In this document: positions 5,627 through 13,062 of the stretch, one piece after another
How the letters are laid out: each line of letters starts with the position of its first letter
Numbering within the stretch: position 1 is the first letter of the stretch
DNA from: Gammaproteobacteria bacterium
GTDB taxonomy: Bacteria > Pseudomonadota > Gammaproteobacteria > Steroidobacterales > Steroidobacteraceae
Length of the DNA: 13,368 bases
Direction: 5' to 3'
Assembly: GCA_005877705.1 (NCBI GenBank)
Contig: VBNY01000200.1
Location: 1 to 13,368, forward strand
The notes under the pieces: generated by a model
Seen by the model: the letters and a program-made list of their open reading frames with translations, nothing else
The model's database searches: none
Told to the model about the DNA's origin: nothing
Position numbers and translations under genes: made by a program

Positions 5627-6627
5627 ACAGCTTGCGGATAGCGAGTCTGATCGGTGCGCCGACCGACGTCGGAGCGGGCGACCGCGGCGCGTCCATGGGC
5701 CCGGAAGCGCTACGGGTGGCGGGTCTACAGGGCGCACTGCAAGCGCGCGGACTGGAGGTTGACGACCTCGGCAATCTGAGCGGGCCTGGCAACCCCTGGC
5801 AGCCGCCGCGGGCCGGGTATCGACACCTGCCTGAGGTCGTGCAGTGGAACCAGTCCGTCCACGAGGCCGTACATGACCAGTTGCGTCACGGCCGGCTGCC
5901 GGTGTTGCTGGGCGGGGATCACTGTCTGAGCATCGGCTCGATCAGCGCCGTAGCGCGCCATTGCCGCGAGCAAGGCAGAAAGCTGCGCGTGTTGTGGCTG
6001 GATGCGCACGCGGATTTCAACACCCGTGAGCTGTCCCCGAGCGGCAATGTGCATGGCATGCCGGTGGCGTGCCTGTGCGGCTTCGGGCCGCGCGAGCTGG
6101 TGGAGATCGGCGGCCGGGCTCCGGCCATCGATCCGTCGTGCGTGCGCCAGATCGGCGTTCGCAGCGTCGACTCGGGCGAGAAGCGCTTCGTCCATGAGCA
6201 GGGACTCGATGTGTTCGACATGCGCCACATCGATGAGATGGGCATGCGCAATACGATGGAGCAGGCGCTCGCCGGCCTCGACGGCGACACGCACCTGCAT
6301 GTCAGCTTCGATGTCGATTTCCTCGATCCGGAGATCGCCCCGGGCGTCGGCACCACGGTGCCCGGAGGCCCGACCTACCGTGAGGCGCAGTTGTGCATGG
6401 AGATGATCGCCGACACGCGCCGCCTGGCTTCGCTGGATGTCGTCGAGCTCAATCCCGCATTCGACGTGCGTAACAGAACGGCCGTGCTCGCCGTCGATCT
6501 GATCGAATCGCTGTTCGGGAAGAGCACGCTCGTGCGCCGGCCTGTCTGGCGACAGCCGGCCGAGGGCAGGACACGCGGTCGCGCCGCCGCGCGCGACCCG
6601 CTCGCGGAGCTCGGCCAGCGATCGTAA
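5623..6627 (+). CDS. rocF: Arginase
   Basis: The 334-residue enzyme hydrolyses L-arginine to L-ornithine and urea with a two-manganese centre. All metal ligands of the ureohydrolase family are visible: His100 in GGDHCLS, Asp127, His129 and Asp131 in DAHADFN, and Asp230 and Asp232 in SFDVDFLDPEIAPG. SGNVHGMP (140-147) and ELNPAFD (275-281) are the substrate-binding parts typical of arginases rather than agmatinases. The ATG overlaps the ocd stop (ATGA at 5623-5626), so translation is coupled. The product feeds straight into ornithine cyclodeaminase. Residues from about 306 to the end are an Arg/Ala-rich tail, longer than in most family members and probably disordered. The next gene on the strand begins 103 bp later. 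Confidence 0.95.
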   Translation: MNSLRIASLIGAPTDVGAGDRGASMGPEALRVAGLQGALQARGLEVDDLGNLSGPGNPWQPPRAGYRHLPEVVQWNQSVHEAVHDQLRHGRLPVLLGGDHCLSIGSISAVARHCREQGRKLRVLWLDAHADFNTRELSPSGNVHGMPVACLCGFGPRELVEIGGRAPAIDPSCVRQIGVRSVDSGEKRFVHEQGLDVFDMRHIDEMGMRNTMEQALAGLDGDTHLHVSFDVDFLDPEIAPGVGTTVPGGPTYREAQLCMEMIADTRRLASLDVVELNPAFDVRNRTAVLAVDLIESLFGKSTLVRRPVWRQPAEGRTRGRAAARDPLAELGQRS

Positions 6628-6730
6628 GCCGTCAGCCGCAGTGGCGCAGCTAGCCGTCGGGGTAGGGTGGCGCGCCGCGGCGATTTATGAGACACAGGCG
6701 GGCAAAGCCCCTTTCGATCCGGAGCTCGCC

Positions 6731-8734
6731 ATGGCCGCTGCCGCCTCTCCCACATTGATGAGCCGCGAGTCGCTGCTGCATGCCCTCTACGAGGCTGCGG
6801 AGCTCGAGCACAATCTCATGTGCACGTATCTCTATGCGGCTTTCAGCCTCAAGGACGGAGAAGCCGACGGCTTGTCGCCCGCGGAGGCCGCCGCGGTCGC
6901 ACGCTGGCGCAGCACCATTGTGCACGTCGCCATCGAGGAGATGGGTCATCTCGCGGCCGTGTGGAACATCACTTCCGCGCTGTGCGGAACGCCCCGGCTC
7001 GGGCGAAACAACTTTCCCCTCGATCCCGGATACCTGCCGGCGAGTGTGGTCGTGAAGCTTGCGCCGTTCACGGCGGAGACGCTGCAGCACTTCGTGTTCC
7101 TGGAGCGCCCGGACGGCTCGGCCGAGAAGGATGGCGAGGGATTTGCGGCCGAGCGGCACTACGTGCGCGGCAGCGAGGGCCCGCGCCTGACGCCCATGGC
7201 GATCAATTACGACACGGTGGGCGCCTTCTATGCTGCGCTCTCGCAGGGGTTGCGCGCACTGGTCGCCACTCATGGCGAGCCGGTTGCCTTCTGCGGTGAT
7301 CCGGCTCTGCAGCTCTCGCCGAGCGAGATCGAGCTCGCCGGCGCCAAGCCGGTCATTTGTCTGAAGACGGCGCTCGCCGCCTTCGATGCCATCGTGCTAC
7401 AGGGGGAGGGCGCGCCGCGCGACACGAGCGATTCCCATTTCCAGAAGTTTGCCGCGATGCGCGGGGAGTTTCGCGAGCTGTGCCGCAGGAATCCGGCCTT
7501 CGCGCCGGCGTTCCCGGCGGCAACCAATCCGGTGCTGCGCCGGCCGCCGCGTCCCGAAGGGCGCGTGTGGCTCGAGAACCCGGAGGCGATCGCGGCGGTG
7601 GACCTCGCAAATGCCAGTTACGGATTGATGCTGCGGCTGCTCGGATATTCGTACTCGGTGCCGGGGCCGTGCGCTGAAAAGTCTCTGGCGGTGGATCTGG
7701 CAATCGGCGTGATGCATGCGGTGGTGCCCCTGGCGGAGCGCGCGGCTCGGCTTCCGGCCGGACCCTCGAATCCGGCGTGCCACGCGGGGATGTCGTTCAC
7801 GGCGCTGCGGGACGCGGCTCCCTTCCCGCAGGGCCGCGCCGCGCGCCGCTATTTCGTCGAGCGGCTGACGCAACTGGCGGAGGCAGCCAATGCGCTGCGC
7901 GATTGTGGGGATCCCAGGGCCAGGGTCGCTGCCGATCATCTGGCTTCCCAGCTGCAGAGCGCGTCGCGCGGATTTGACCTGTCTGCGGCCGCACGCGCGC
8001 CCGCTCCCGGTGCTGCTCGAGCGGCCAGTGCTGCTCCAGAGCCGGATGCGGCGCAGCCTGCGGGCTCTGCGCCGGGCCCGGTCGCGCCAACAACCGTCGA
8101 CGGGGTCGAGACGGCGACCGGCAAGCGCCTGCAGCTGATGTTCGAGGCCAAGCGGTGCATTCATGCGCGCTTTTGCGTGACGGGCGCTCCGAAGGTGTTT
8201 CTCGCCAACGTGCAGGGGCCGTGGATTCATCCGGACGCAATGGATGTCGAGCGGGTGGTCGAGATCGCACACGCGTGCCCCTCCGGCGCAATCCGCTACC
8301 GGCGGCTGGACGGCGCACGTGATGAGGGCGCCCCGCCGGTCAATCTGGCGAGCATCCGCGAGGCAGGCCCGTACGCCTTGCGCGGCGAGCTAAAGATTGA
8401 GGGGAGGTCGCAAGGCTATCGGGCTACTTTGTGCCGCTGCGGAGCCTCCAAGAACAAGCCGTTTTGCGATGGCTCGCATCACGACGTCGGATTCTCCGCC
8501 ACGGGAGAACCGCCCAGCGGCAAGACTGACATGCTGCCAGTGCGTGATGGCGTGCTGGCGATCGAGCCGCAAACGAACGGACCGCTTGCGGTGCGCGGCA
8601 ACCTCGAGATCACGAGCGGCACCGGTCGCATCGTGGCTCGAGTGACGAGCGCGCGCCTGTGCCGCTGCGGCGGCAGCTCGACGAAGCCCTTCTGCGACGG
8701 CACGCATGCCAAAATCGGTTTCAAATCGGGTTGA
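6731..8734 (+). CDS. Ferritin-like / divergent 4Fe-4S / double CDGSH iron-sulfur fusion protein
   Basis: The 667-residue product joins several metal-binding modules. Residues about 10-310 resemble the VioB-type ferritin-like domain, with Glu26-His27 in ELEHNLMCTYLY and Glu69, Glu70 and His73 in IEEMGHL, the carboxylate/His ligands of a di-iron helix bundle. An Ala/Pro-rich linker follows (about 420-456). Residues about 465-525 match the divergent mono-cluster ferredoxin domain (Fer4_19), with Cys476, Cys482 and Cys516 in ACPSGAI. Two CDGSH domains end the protein: CRCGASKNKPFCDGSH (568-583) and CRCGGSSTKPFCDGTH (644-659), each with three Cys and one His for a 2Fe-2S cluster. No signal peptide is seen, so it is likely cytoplasmic. 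The ATG at 6731 has GGAG six bases upstream; a longer GTG frame is less likely. The substrate is unknown; redox or electron transfer, perhaps an oxidase, is inferred. Confidence 0.85.
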   Translation: MAAAASPTLMSRESLLHALYEAAELEHNLMCTYLYAAFSLKDGEADGLSPAEAAAVARWRSTIVHVAIEEMGHLAAVWNITSALCGTPRLGRNNFPLDPGYLPASVVVKLAPFTAETLQHFVFLERPDGSAEKDGEGFAAERHYVRGSEGPRLTPMAINYDTVGAFYAALSQGLRALVATHGEPVAFCGDPALQLSPSEIELAGAKPVICLKTALAAFDAIVLQGEGAPRDTSDSHFQKFAAMRGEFRELCRRNPAFAPAFPAATNPVLRRPPRPEGRVWLENPEAIAAVDLANASYGLMLRLLGYSYSVPGPCAEKSLAVDLAIGVMHAVVPLAERAARLPAGPSNPACHAGMSFTALRDAAPFPQGRAARRYFVERLTQLAEAANALRDCGDPRARVAADHLASQLQSASRGFDLSAAARAPAPGAARAASAAPEPDAAQPAGSAPGPVAPTTVDGVETATGKRLQLMFEAKRCIHARFCVTGAPKVFLANVQGPWIHPDAMDVERVVEIAHACPSGAIRYRRLDGARDEGAPPVNLASIREAGPYALRGELKIEGRSQGYRATLCRCGASKNKPFCDGSHHDVGFSATGEPPSGKTDMLPVRDGVLAIEPQTNGPLAVRGNLEITSGTGRIVARVTSARLCRCGGSSTKPFCDGTHAKIGFKSG

Positions 8735-8747
8735 CGCTTGTCGTCAA
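8731..8747. terminator. Short hairpin shared by two convergent stop codons
   Basis: TTGACG-CTTGT-CGTCAA is a perfect 6-bp inverted repeat with a 5-base loop. The TGA stop of the iron-sulfur fusion gene (8732-8734) lies in the left arm. The stop of the convergent GFA-family gene (8744-8746, minus strand) lies at the mirror position in the right arm. It may act as a small bidirectional 3' end. It is short and has no T-run, so termination strength is doubtful. Confidence 0.35.
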
Positions 8748-9160
8748 GAGGCAGGCTCGTTCGAGCCGCGGGCAAACTGAGGCCGTCCATCGGAGATGAC
8801 CACCCACGGCAGCTTGTTTTGCACCCAGACGTGAGCCTGCGGCGCCGGGACTTCGGGGGCATCGAAGCTGGCAAGCGTCACATCGAGCTCATGCGCGCGT
8901 TCATCGTGAGCATACGTGAGCGACGTCCCACAGCTCGCGCAGAACCCGCGTGTGACTTTCGCGGACGATCGATATTCCGCCATCCGCCCATGCGTCACGC
9001 GGAATTCCTTGCGTGCGACGGTACCCCACGCGACCATCGGCGCACCCGCGCTACGGCGGCAGTCGGAGCAATGGCAGACGCACAGATTGGTAAGCTCGCC
9101 CACGGTCTCAAAGCGCACGCTGCCGCACTGGCATCCGCCGACGTAATTCAATGTGCTCAT
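8744..9160 (-). CDS. GFA-family zinc protein (CENP-V/GFA domain)
   Basis: The 138-residue product belongs to the family named after glutathione-dependent formaldehyde-activating enzyme. The zinc-binding pattern is complete: Cys10 and Cys12 (GGCQCG), Cys27, Cys29, Cys31 and Cys34 (CVCHCSDC), and Cys74 and Cys77 (FCASCGTSL). The YRSS and ASFDAP segments and the KLPWVVISDG end are also typical. Most members have no proven activity, and formaldehyde activation should not be assumed; no formaldehyde dehydrogenase gene is nearby. The ATG at 9160 has GGGAG eight bases upstream, and a GTG seven codons earlier is less likely. It converges on the iron-sulfur fusion gene with only 9 bp between the stops. 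It is divergent from dcp. Confidence 0.9.
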   Translation of the reverse strand: MSTLNYVGGCQCGSVRFETVGELTNLCVCHCSDCRRSAGAPMVAWGTVARKEFRVTHGRMAEYRSSAKVTRGFCASCGTSLTYAHDERAHELDVTLASFDAPEVPAPQAHVWVQNKLPWVVISDGRPQFARGSNEPAS

Positions 9161-9292
9161 ATGGCACGCTCCCGCCGACACCTATGAGGATTGGATTCTA
9201 TGACCGGAACGCTCGCCGCAGGGCTCGCGGGCTGAAATAGCGCTCGAAGGGGCGTACCCTCACGCGCACCGAGCATTGAGGAAGGGATTGCC

Positions 9293-11500
9293 ATGAGGTC
9301 TGTATTATTCGCGCTGCTGGCGAGCAGTGCGGCGGCCGCCAGCTCAGCCCCAGCCGCCCCCATTGAATCCGTACAGCCAAGCACCAGGACGTCCGCAATG
9401 GCCGATAACCCGTTCCTGCAGCCGAGCGCTCTGCCGTACGAGCTGCCCGCCTTTGACAAGATCAGGGATGGGCATTACCGGCCGGCCTTCGAAGCCGGGA
9501 TGCGCGAGCAGCGCCGGGAAGTTGACGCGATAGCCCACAACCCCCGGCCGCCCGACTTCGAGAACACGATCGTCGCGCTGGAGCGTTCCGGCCAAGTGCT
9601 CGATCGGGTGTCCACCGTGTTCTCCAATCTCAATGCGTCCAACACCGACCCCGAGATGCAGAAGATCGACGCCGAGATGGCGCCCAGACTGGCCGCGCAT
9701 GAGGATGCGATCCTGCTGGATCCGGCGCTGTACGCGCGCGTCGATGCTCTGTACCGCCGGCGTGCGAGCCTGAATCTCGACCCCGAGTCGTTGCAGTTGC
9801 TGCAGCGCTACGACACACAGTTCGTGCGTGCGGGCGCGCGCCTCTCCGAGGCAGAGAAGGCGCGGCTGCGCGAGCTCAACGAACAGTTGTCCTCCCTGAC
9901 GACGCGGTTCAGGCAGAACGTCCTCAAGGCAACGGCGGATGGCGCCGTCGTCGTCGACAGCGCCGCGCAGCTCGAAGGTCTGTCGGCCGAACAGATCGGG
10001 GCGGCGGCGCAGGCAGCCACGGCCAGGGGCCTCGCCGGCAAATGGCTCATTCCGCTGCAGAACACGACCAACCAGCCGCCGCTGGCGCAGCTCAAGAACC
10101 GCAGCTTGCGCGCGCGCATATACCAGGCGTCAACGGAGCGCTGCACTGCAGGTGCCGCGGACAACACGGCGCTGATCGCCAAGCTGGTCAAGCTGCGCGC
10201 GGAGCGCGCGGCGCTGCTGGGCTACGCGAATCATGCCGCTTATCAACTCGCGGACGAGTCGGCCGGCACTCCGGCGGCAGTGCACGAAATGCTGACGAAG
10301 CTCGCGCCCGCAGCCCTGGCCAAGGCGAGGCAGGACGCCGCGGACCTGCAGAAGCTGATCGATGCGCAAGCCGCGGCGGATCACAGCCAGCCGTTTGCGC
10401 TGCAGGCCTGGGACTGGTCGTACTACGCGGAACAACTGCGCAAGGCGCGCTACGACTTCGACCAGCCGCAGGTCGCACCCTATTTCGAGCTCGATCGCGT
10501 GCTGCAGGACGGAGTGTTCTATGCCGCGCACGAGCTTTACGGTATGAGCTTCAAGGAGCGCAAGGACCTTGCGGTGTATCACCCCGACGTGCGTGTGTTC
10601 GAGGTCTTCGATGCCGACGGGGCGCCGCTGGCGCTGTTCCTGGGCGACTATTTCGCCCGCGACAGCAAGCAGGGAGGCGCGTGGATGAACAACTACGTCC
10701 GCCAGTCGAAGCTGTTCCAGCTCAAGCCCGTGGTCGTCAACAATCTGAACATTCCCAAGCCGCAGCCCGGCCAGCCGGCCTTGCTGACGTTTGACGAAGT
10801 GACGGCAATGTTTCACGAGTTCGGGCATGCGATCCACGGGATGCTCTCGAACGTGCGCTACCCGCTGCTCTCGGGTACCAGCGTGCCGCGCGATTTTGTC
10901 GAATATCCCTCGCAGTACAACGAGATGTGGGCACGCGAGCCGGCCGTGCTCGCGCACTACGCCAAGCATTACAAGAGCGGCGAGCCGATGCCTGCCGAGC
11001 TGCTGCGCAAGGTGTTGGCGGCCCAGACCTTCAATCAAGGCTATGCCACGACCGAATACATCTCCGCCGCGCTGCTCGATCAGTCCTGGCACCAGATCAG
11101 CGAGTCGCAGGCGCCGTCCGCGGAAAACGTGTCGGCCTTCGAAGCCGCGGCGCTTCAGCAGAGCGGGGTGGATTATCCCGCAGTGCCACCCCGCTATCAC
11201 TCGACCTACTTCTCGCACATTTTCGCCGGCGGCTACTCGGCCGGGTACTACGCGTACCTGTGGAGCGAAGTGCTGGCGCGCGACACCGGGCAGTGGTTCC
11301 ATTCGCGCGGCGGCCTGTCGCGCGCCAACGGCGACTATCTGCGCAGCAAGGTGCTGTCGCGCGGCCGCAGCGAAGACCCGCAGACTCTGTTCCACGATTT
11401 CTACGGACGCGCGCCCGACATCGGGCCGTTGCTGGAATATCGCGGCTTGACGCTGCCCAACGCCAACGAGCGCGCCTCGCCGACGAGTTCCGGCAGCTGA
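9293..11500 (+). CDS. dcp: M3-family peptidyl-dipeptidase Dcp, exported
   Basis: The 735-residue zinc peptidase of the thimet oligopeptidase family releases dipeptides from the C-termini of peptides. The zinc site is FHEFGHAIHG, with His508, Glu509 and His512, and the third ligand is Glu537 in DFVEYPSQ. The C-terminal YHSTYFSHIFAGGYSAGYY segment (635-653) is the conserved substrate-binding part. Residues 1-22 look like a signal peptide (an Ala/Leu/Ser-rich core ending near Ala-Pro-Ala), so the enzyme is probably periplasmic; Escherichia coli Dcp is often described as cytoplasmic. AGGAAGG precedes the ATG by about eight bases. Length is normal and the frame is intact. It converges on slyD with 32 bp between stops. 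An internal 263-bp part of this gene (codons 547-634) is copied further right. Confidence 0.95.
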   Translation: MRSVLFALLASSAAAASSAPAAPIESVQPSTRTSAMADNPFLQPSALPYELPAFDKIRDGHYRPAFEAGMREQRREVDAIAHNPRPPDFENTIVALERSGQVLDRVSTVFSNLNASNTDPEMQKIDAEMAPRLAAHEDAILLDPALYARVDALYRRRASLNLDPESLQLLQRYDTQFVRAGARLSEAEKARLRELNEQLSSLTTRFRQNVLKATADGAVVVDSAAQLEGLSAEQIGAAAQAATARGLAGKWLIPLQNTTNQPPLAQLKNRSLRARIYQASTERCTAGAADNTALIAKLVKLRAERAALLGYANHAAYQLADESAGTPAAVHEMLTKLAPAALAKARQDAADLQKLIDAQAAADHSQPFALQAWDWSYYAEQLRKARYDFDQPQVAPYFELDRVLQDGVFYAAHELYGMSFKERKDLAVYHPDVRVFEVFDADGAPLALFLGDYFARDSKQGGAWMNNYVRQSKLFQLKPVVVNNLNIPKPQPGQPALLTFDEVTAMFHEFGHAIHGMLSNVRYPLLSGTSVPRDFVEYPSQYNEMWAREPAVLAHYAKHYKSGEPMPAELLRKVLAAQTFNQGYATTEYISAALLDQSWHQISESQAPSAENVSAFEAAALQQSGVDYPAVPPRYHSTYFSHIFAGGYSAGYYAYLWSEVLARDTGQWFHSRGGLSRANGDYLRSKVLSRGRSEDPQTLFHDFYGRAPDIGPLLEYRGLTLPNANERASPTSSGS
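10931..11193 (+). repeat. 263-bp direct repeat, copy A (inside dcp)
   Basis: This stretch of dcp, just after the zinc-site region, recurs at 12037-12299 in the same orientation with no insertions or deletions, offset by 1,106 bp. I count five differences. Four of them leave the encoded residue unchanged, and one changes Glu to Ala (GEPM versus GAPM). The reading frame is intact in this copy. Confidence 0.95.
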
Positions 11501-11532
11501 ACGGATCTGTAACGCAGCGCTCGCGGTAGACC

Positions 11533-12015
11533 TCAGTGGTGATGGCCGCCGGCGCCGTGCACGTGGCCGTGCGAGAGTTCTTCCTGCGTCGCAGCGCGAA
11601 CCGCGGTGATTTCAATCTCGAAGTCCAAGTTCTTGCCGGCGAGCGGATGATTCCCGTCCAGCGTGACCATGTCGCCCGCGATGCGCGTCACCGTCACGGT
11701 CCGCGGGCCGTGCTGCGTCTGCGCCTGCAGTCGCATTCCAACTTTGAGGTCCGAGACAGCGCGCAAGGAGCGCAGCGCAACCTGTTGCACGAGTTGCTTG
11801 TCGTACTCGCCGTAGCCATCGGCAGCCGCCAGTTTCACGCTCAGCTTGTCGCCGGCATTCTTTCCCGCAAGCTCGCGCTCCAGGCCGGGAACCAAATTGC
11901 CACGTCCGTGCAGATACGCGAGCGGCTCGCCCGAAGTCGAGCTGTCGATGATCGTACCTGCGTCGTCCCGCAGCGTGTAGTGGATCGTGACGATAGAATC
12001 TCGCGCAACGGTCAT
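11533..12015 (-). CDS. slyD: FKBP-type peptidyl-prolyl isomerase SlyD
   Basis: The 160-residue product speeds cis/trans isomerisation of prolyl bonds and acts as a chaperone. The FKBP core is split (about 1-68 and 122-145), with DGTIID-like DAGTIIDSS (18-26), LVPGLERELAGKNAGD (41-56) and NHPLAGKNLDFEIEI (122-136). The insert-in-flap chaperone domain fills about 70-120. The tail HGHVHGAGGHHH (149-160) is a His-rich metal-binding end like that of E. coli SlyD, which hands nickel to hydrogenase and urease maturation, though it is shorter and has no Cys. The ATG at 12015 has GGAG seven bases upstream. Only 21 bp separate the start from the copied dcp piece, so the original upstream region has been replaced and its promoter may be altered. 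It converges on dcp. Confidence 0.95.
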   Translation of the reverse strand: MTVARDSIVTIHYTLRDDAGTIIDSSTSGEPLAYLHGRGNLVPGLERELAGKNAGDKLSVKLAAADGYGEYDKQLVQQVALRSLRAVSDLKVGMRLQAQTQHGPRTVTVTRIAGDMVTLDGNHPLAGKNLDFEIEITAVRAATQEELSHGHVHGAGGHHH

Positions 12016-12036
12016 GATCGAGCTCCAGTGACCCGA

Positions 12037-12299
12037 GCACGCGAGCCGGCCGTGCTAGCGCACTACGCCAAGCATTACAAGAGCGGCGCGCCGATGCCGG
12101 CCGAGCTGCTGCGCAAGGTGTTGGCGGCCCAGACCTTCAATCAAGGCTATGCCACCACCGAATACATCTCCGCCGCGTTGCTCGATCAGTCCTGGCACCA
12201 GATCAGCGAGTCGCAGGCGCCGTCCGCGGAAAACGTGTCGGCCTTCGAAGCCGCGGCGCTTCAGCAGAGCGGGGTGGATTATCCCGCAGTGCCACCCCG
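12037..12299 (+). pseudogene. Duplicated internal fragment of dcp (direct repeat copy B)
   Basis: This 263-bp stretch repeats 10931-11193 at about 98% identity and encodes Dcp residues 547-633 with no start codon or zinc motif, so it cannot make a working peptidase. Its left end lies 21 bp from the slyD start codon. Its right end runs into the 3' part of the PfkB gene, replacing roughly the last quarter of that gene. The order suggests a tandem duplication of a 1,106-bp dcp-slyD unit followed by a deletion, or illegitimate recombination using the shared CGGGGTGGC-like sequence at the right junction. No insertion-sequence ends or target duplications are visible. Confidence 0.93.
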
Positions 12300-12950
12300 G
12301 GCTCCCTCCGTCACGCACAAGCTGCGCGTTCCGAACTGCGCCATCAGCCGTGACTGCAGCGCCGCCGCCGTTTGAGGGACGCCCAACCAACGTGCGAAGA
12401 CCTCCACCTCGTGATCGTTCAGCTTCACAAAGTGCGCGTGCGCGAGCGCCCGCAACGCGATCTCGCGGTCGTCGTGGGGTGCGCGCAGGTTGGCGTCGAA
12501 AACTCTCCAGCCGGCAACTGCTGCGAGCCGTTCGATCGCAGCAGCGCTCGCGGGGTTGCGTTGCGCCAGTGTCCCGAACACCAGCGTCGCTCCCGCAGCG
12601 GCCGCGAGCGCCGGCGCGGTTGCCTCGAGCGCATCCCATGCAGCGGGGCCAGGAAAACGGAACGAAGCCGAGCCCAGCGCGTCGAGTACCGTCTCGGCGA
12701 TGCCTGTCGGGTGCCGTGGGTCGAGCTGCACCAGGGACGTGTCCACCCCGAGAGTGTGAATGCGGGCGAGCGCTTCGCGGCCGCGAGCGTCGTCGCCGAC
12801 CCGGCTGAGCAGACGCGAGCTCACCCCGAGACGCGCGAGATGCGCGGCAACGTTGAGCGGAGCGCCCCCGAGGAACTCGCCGTTGGGAAGGACGTCCCAC
12901 AGCGTCTCGCCAACGCACAGCACCGACGATGACGCCCCGGACTTACCCAC
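12279..12950 (-). pseudogene. PfkB-family sugar kinase (fructokinase-like), 3'-truncated
   Basis: The reading frame gives 223 residues, against about 300 for a complete family member. The N-terminal half is normal: VLCVGETLWDVLP, the first PfkB signature GGAPLNVAAHLARLG, and then FDANLRAPHDD and VKLNDHEVEVF. The frame passes CVTEGARGG and then enters the reverse strand of the dcp fragment, meeting a stop at 12281-12279. The second signature, with the DTxGAGDAF motif and its catalytic Asp, is missing. The product therefore cannot phosphorylate sugar. GTG at 12950 is the preferred start because GGAGG lies six bases upstream; the TTG just before it is too close to that site. Without the lesion this would be a fructokinase-like enzyme, although the exact sugar is not certain. 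It lies upstream of slyD on the same strand. Confidence 0.88.
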
Positions 12951-13062
12951 CAACTCCCTCCGCTCGCTGACGGAGATTCTAGGGCTTCAGGTGGTGTGAC
13001 CGCGAGCTGTCTCGTCCCTGTGCCGCGGGGCGATACCGAGCGCGTGCCCGATCTGCCTGGTA

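Noticed and set aside
6701..6716. GGGC-AAA-GCCC stem before the iron-sulfur fusion gene as a terminator
   Set aside because: The stem is only four base pairs and sits close to the ribosome site; there is too little to support it.
838..9160. A defence island or phage-related system
   Set aside because: No nuclease, helicase, toxin-antitoxin, reverse transcriptase or phage structural gene is visible; the genes are metabolic, envelope and redox types.
10130..11395. Long minus-strand open frame antisense to dcp
   Set aside because: No domain or motif is recognisable, while the plus strand encodes a complete M3 peptidase.
12037..12299. The dcp copy as an insertion sequence or other mobile element
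   Set aside because: There is no transposase, no terminal inverted repeat and no target duplication; it is a plain piece of a host gene.
11536..12375. Plus-strand frame running antisense through slyD and then through the dcp fragment
   Set aside because: It is a chance join: its first half is the reverse of slyD and only its second half reads as Dcp, with no start of its own that makes sense.
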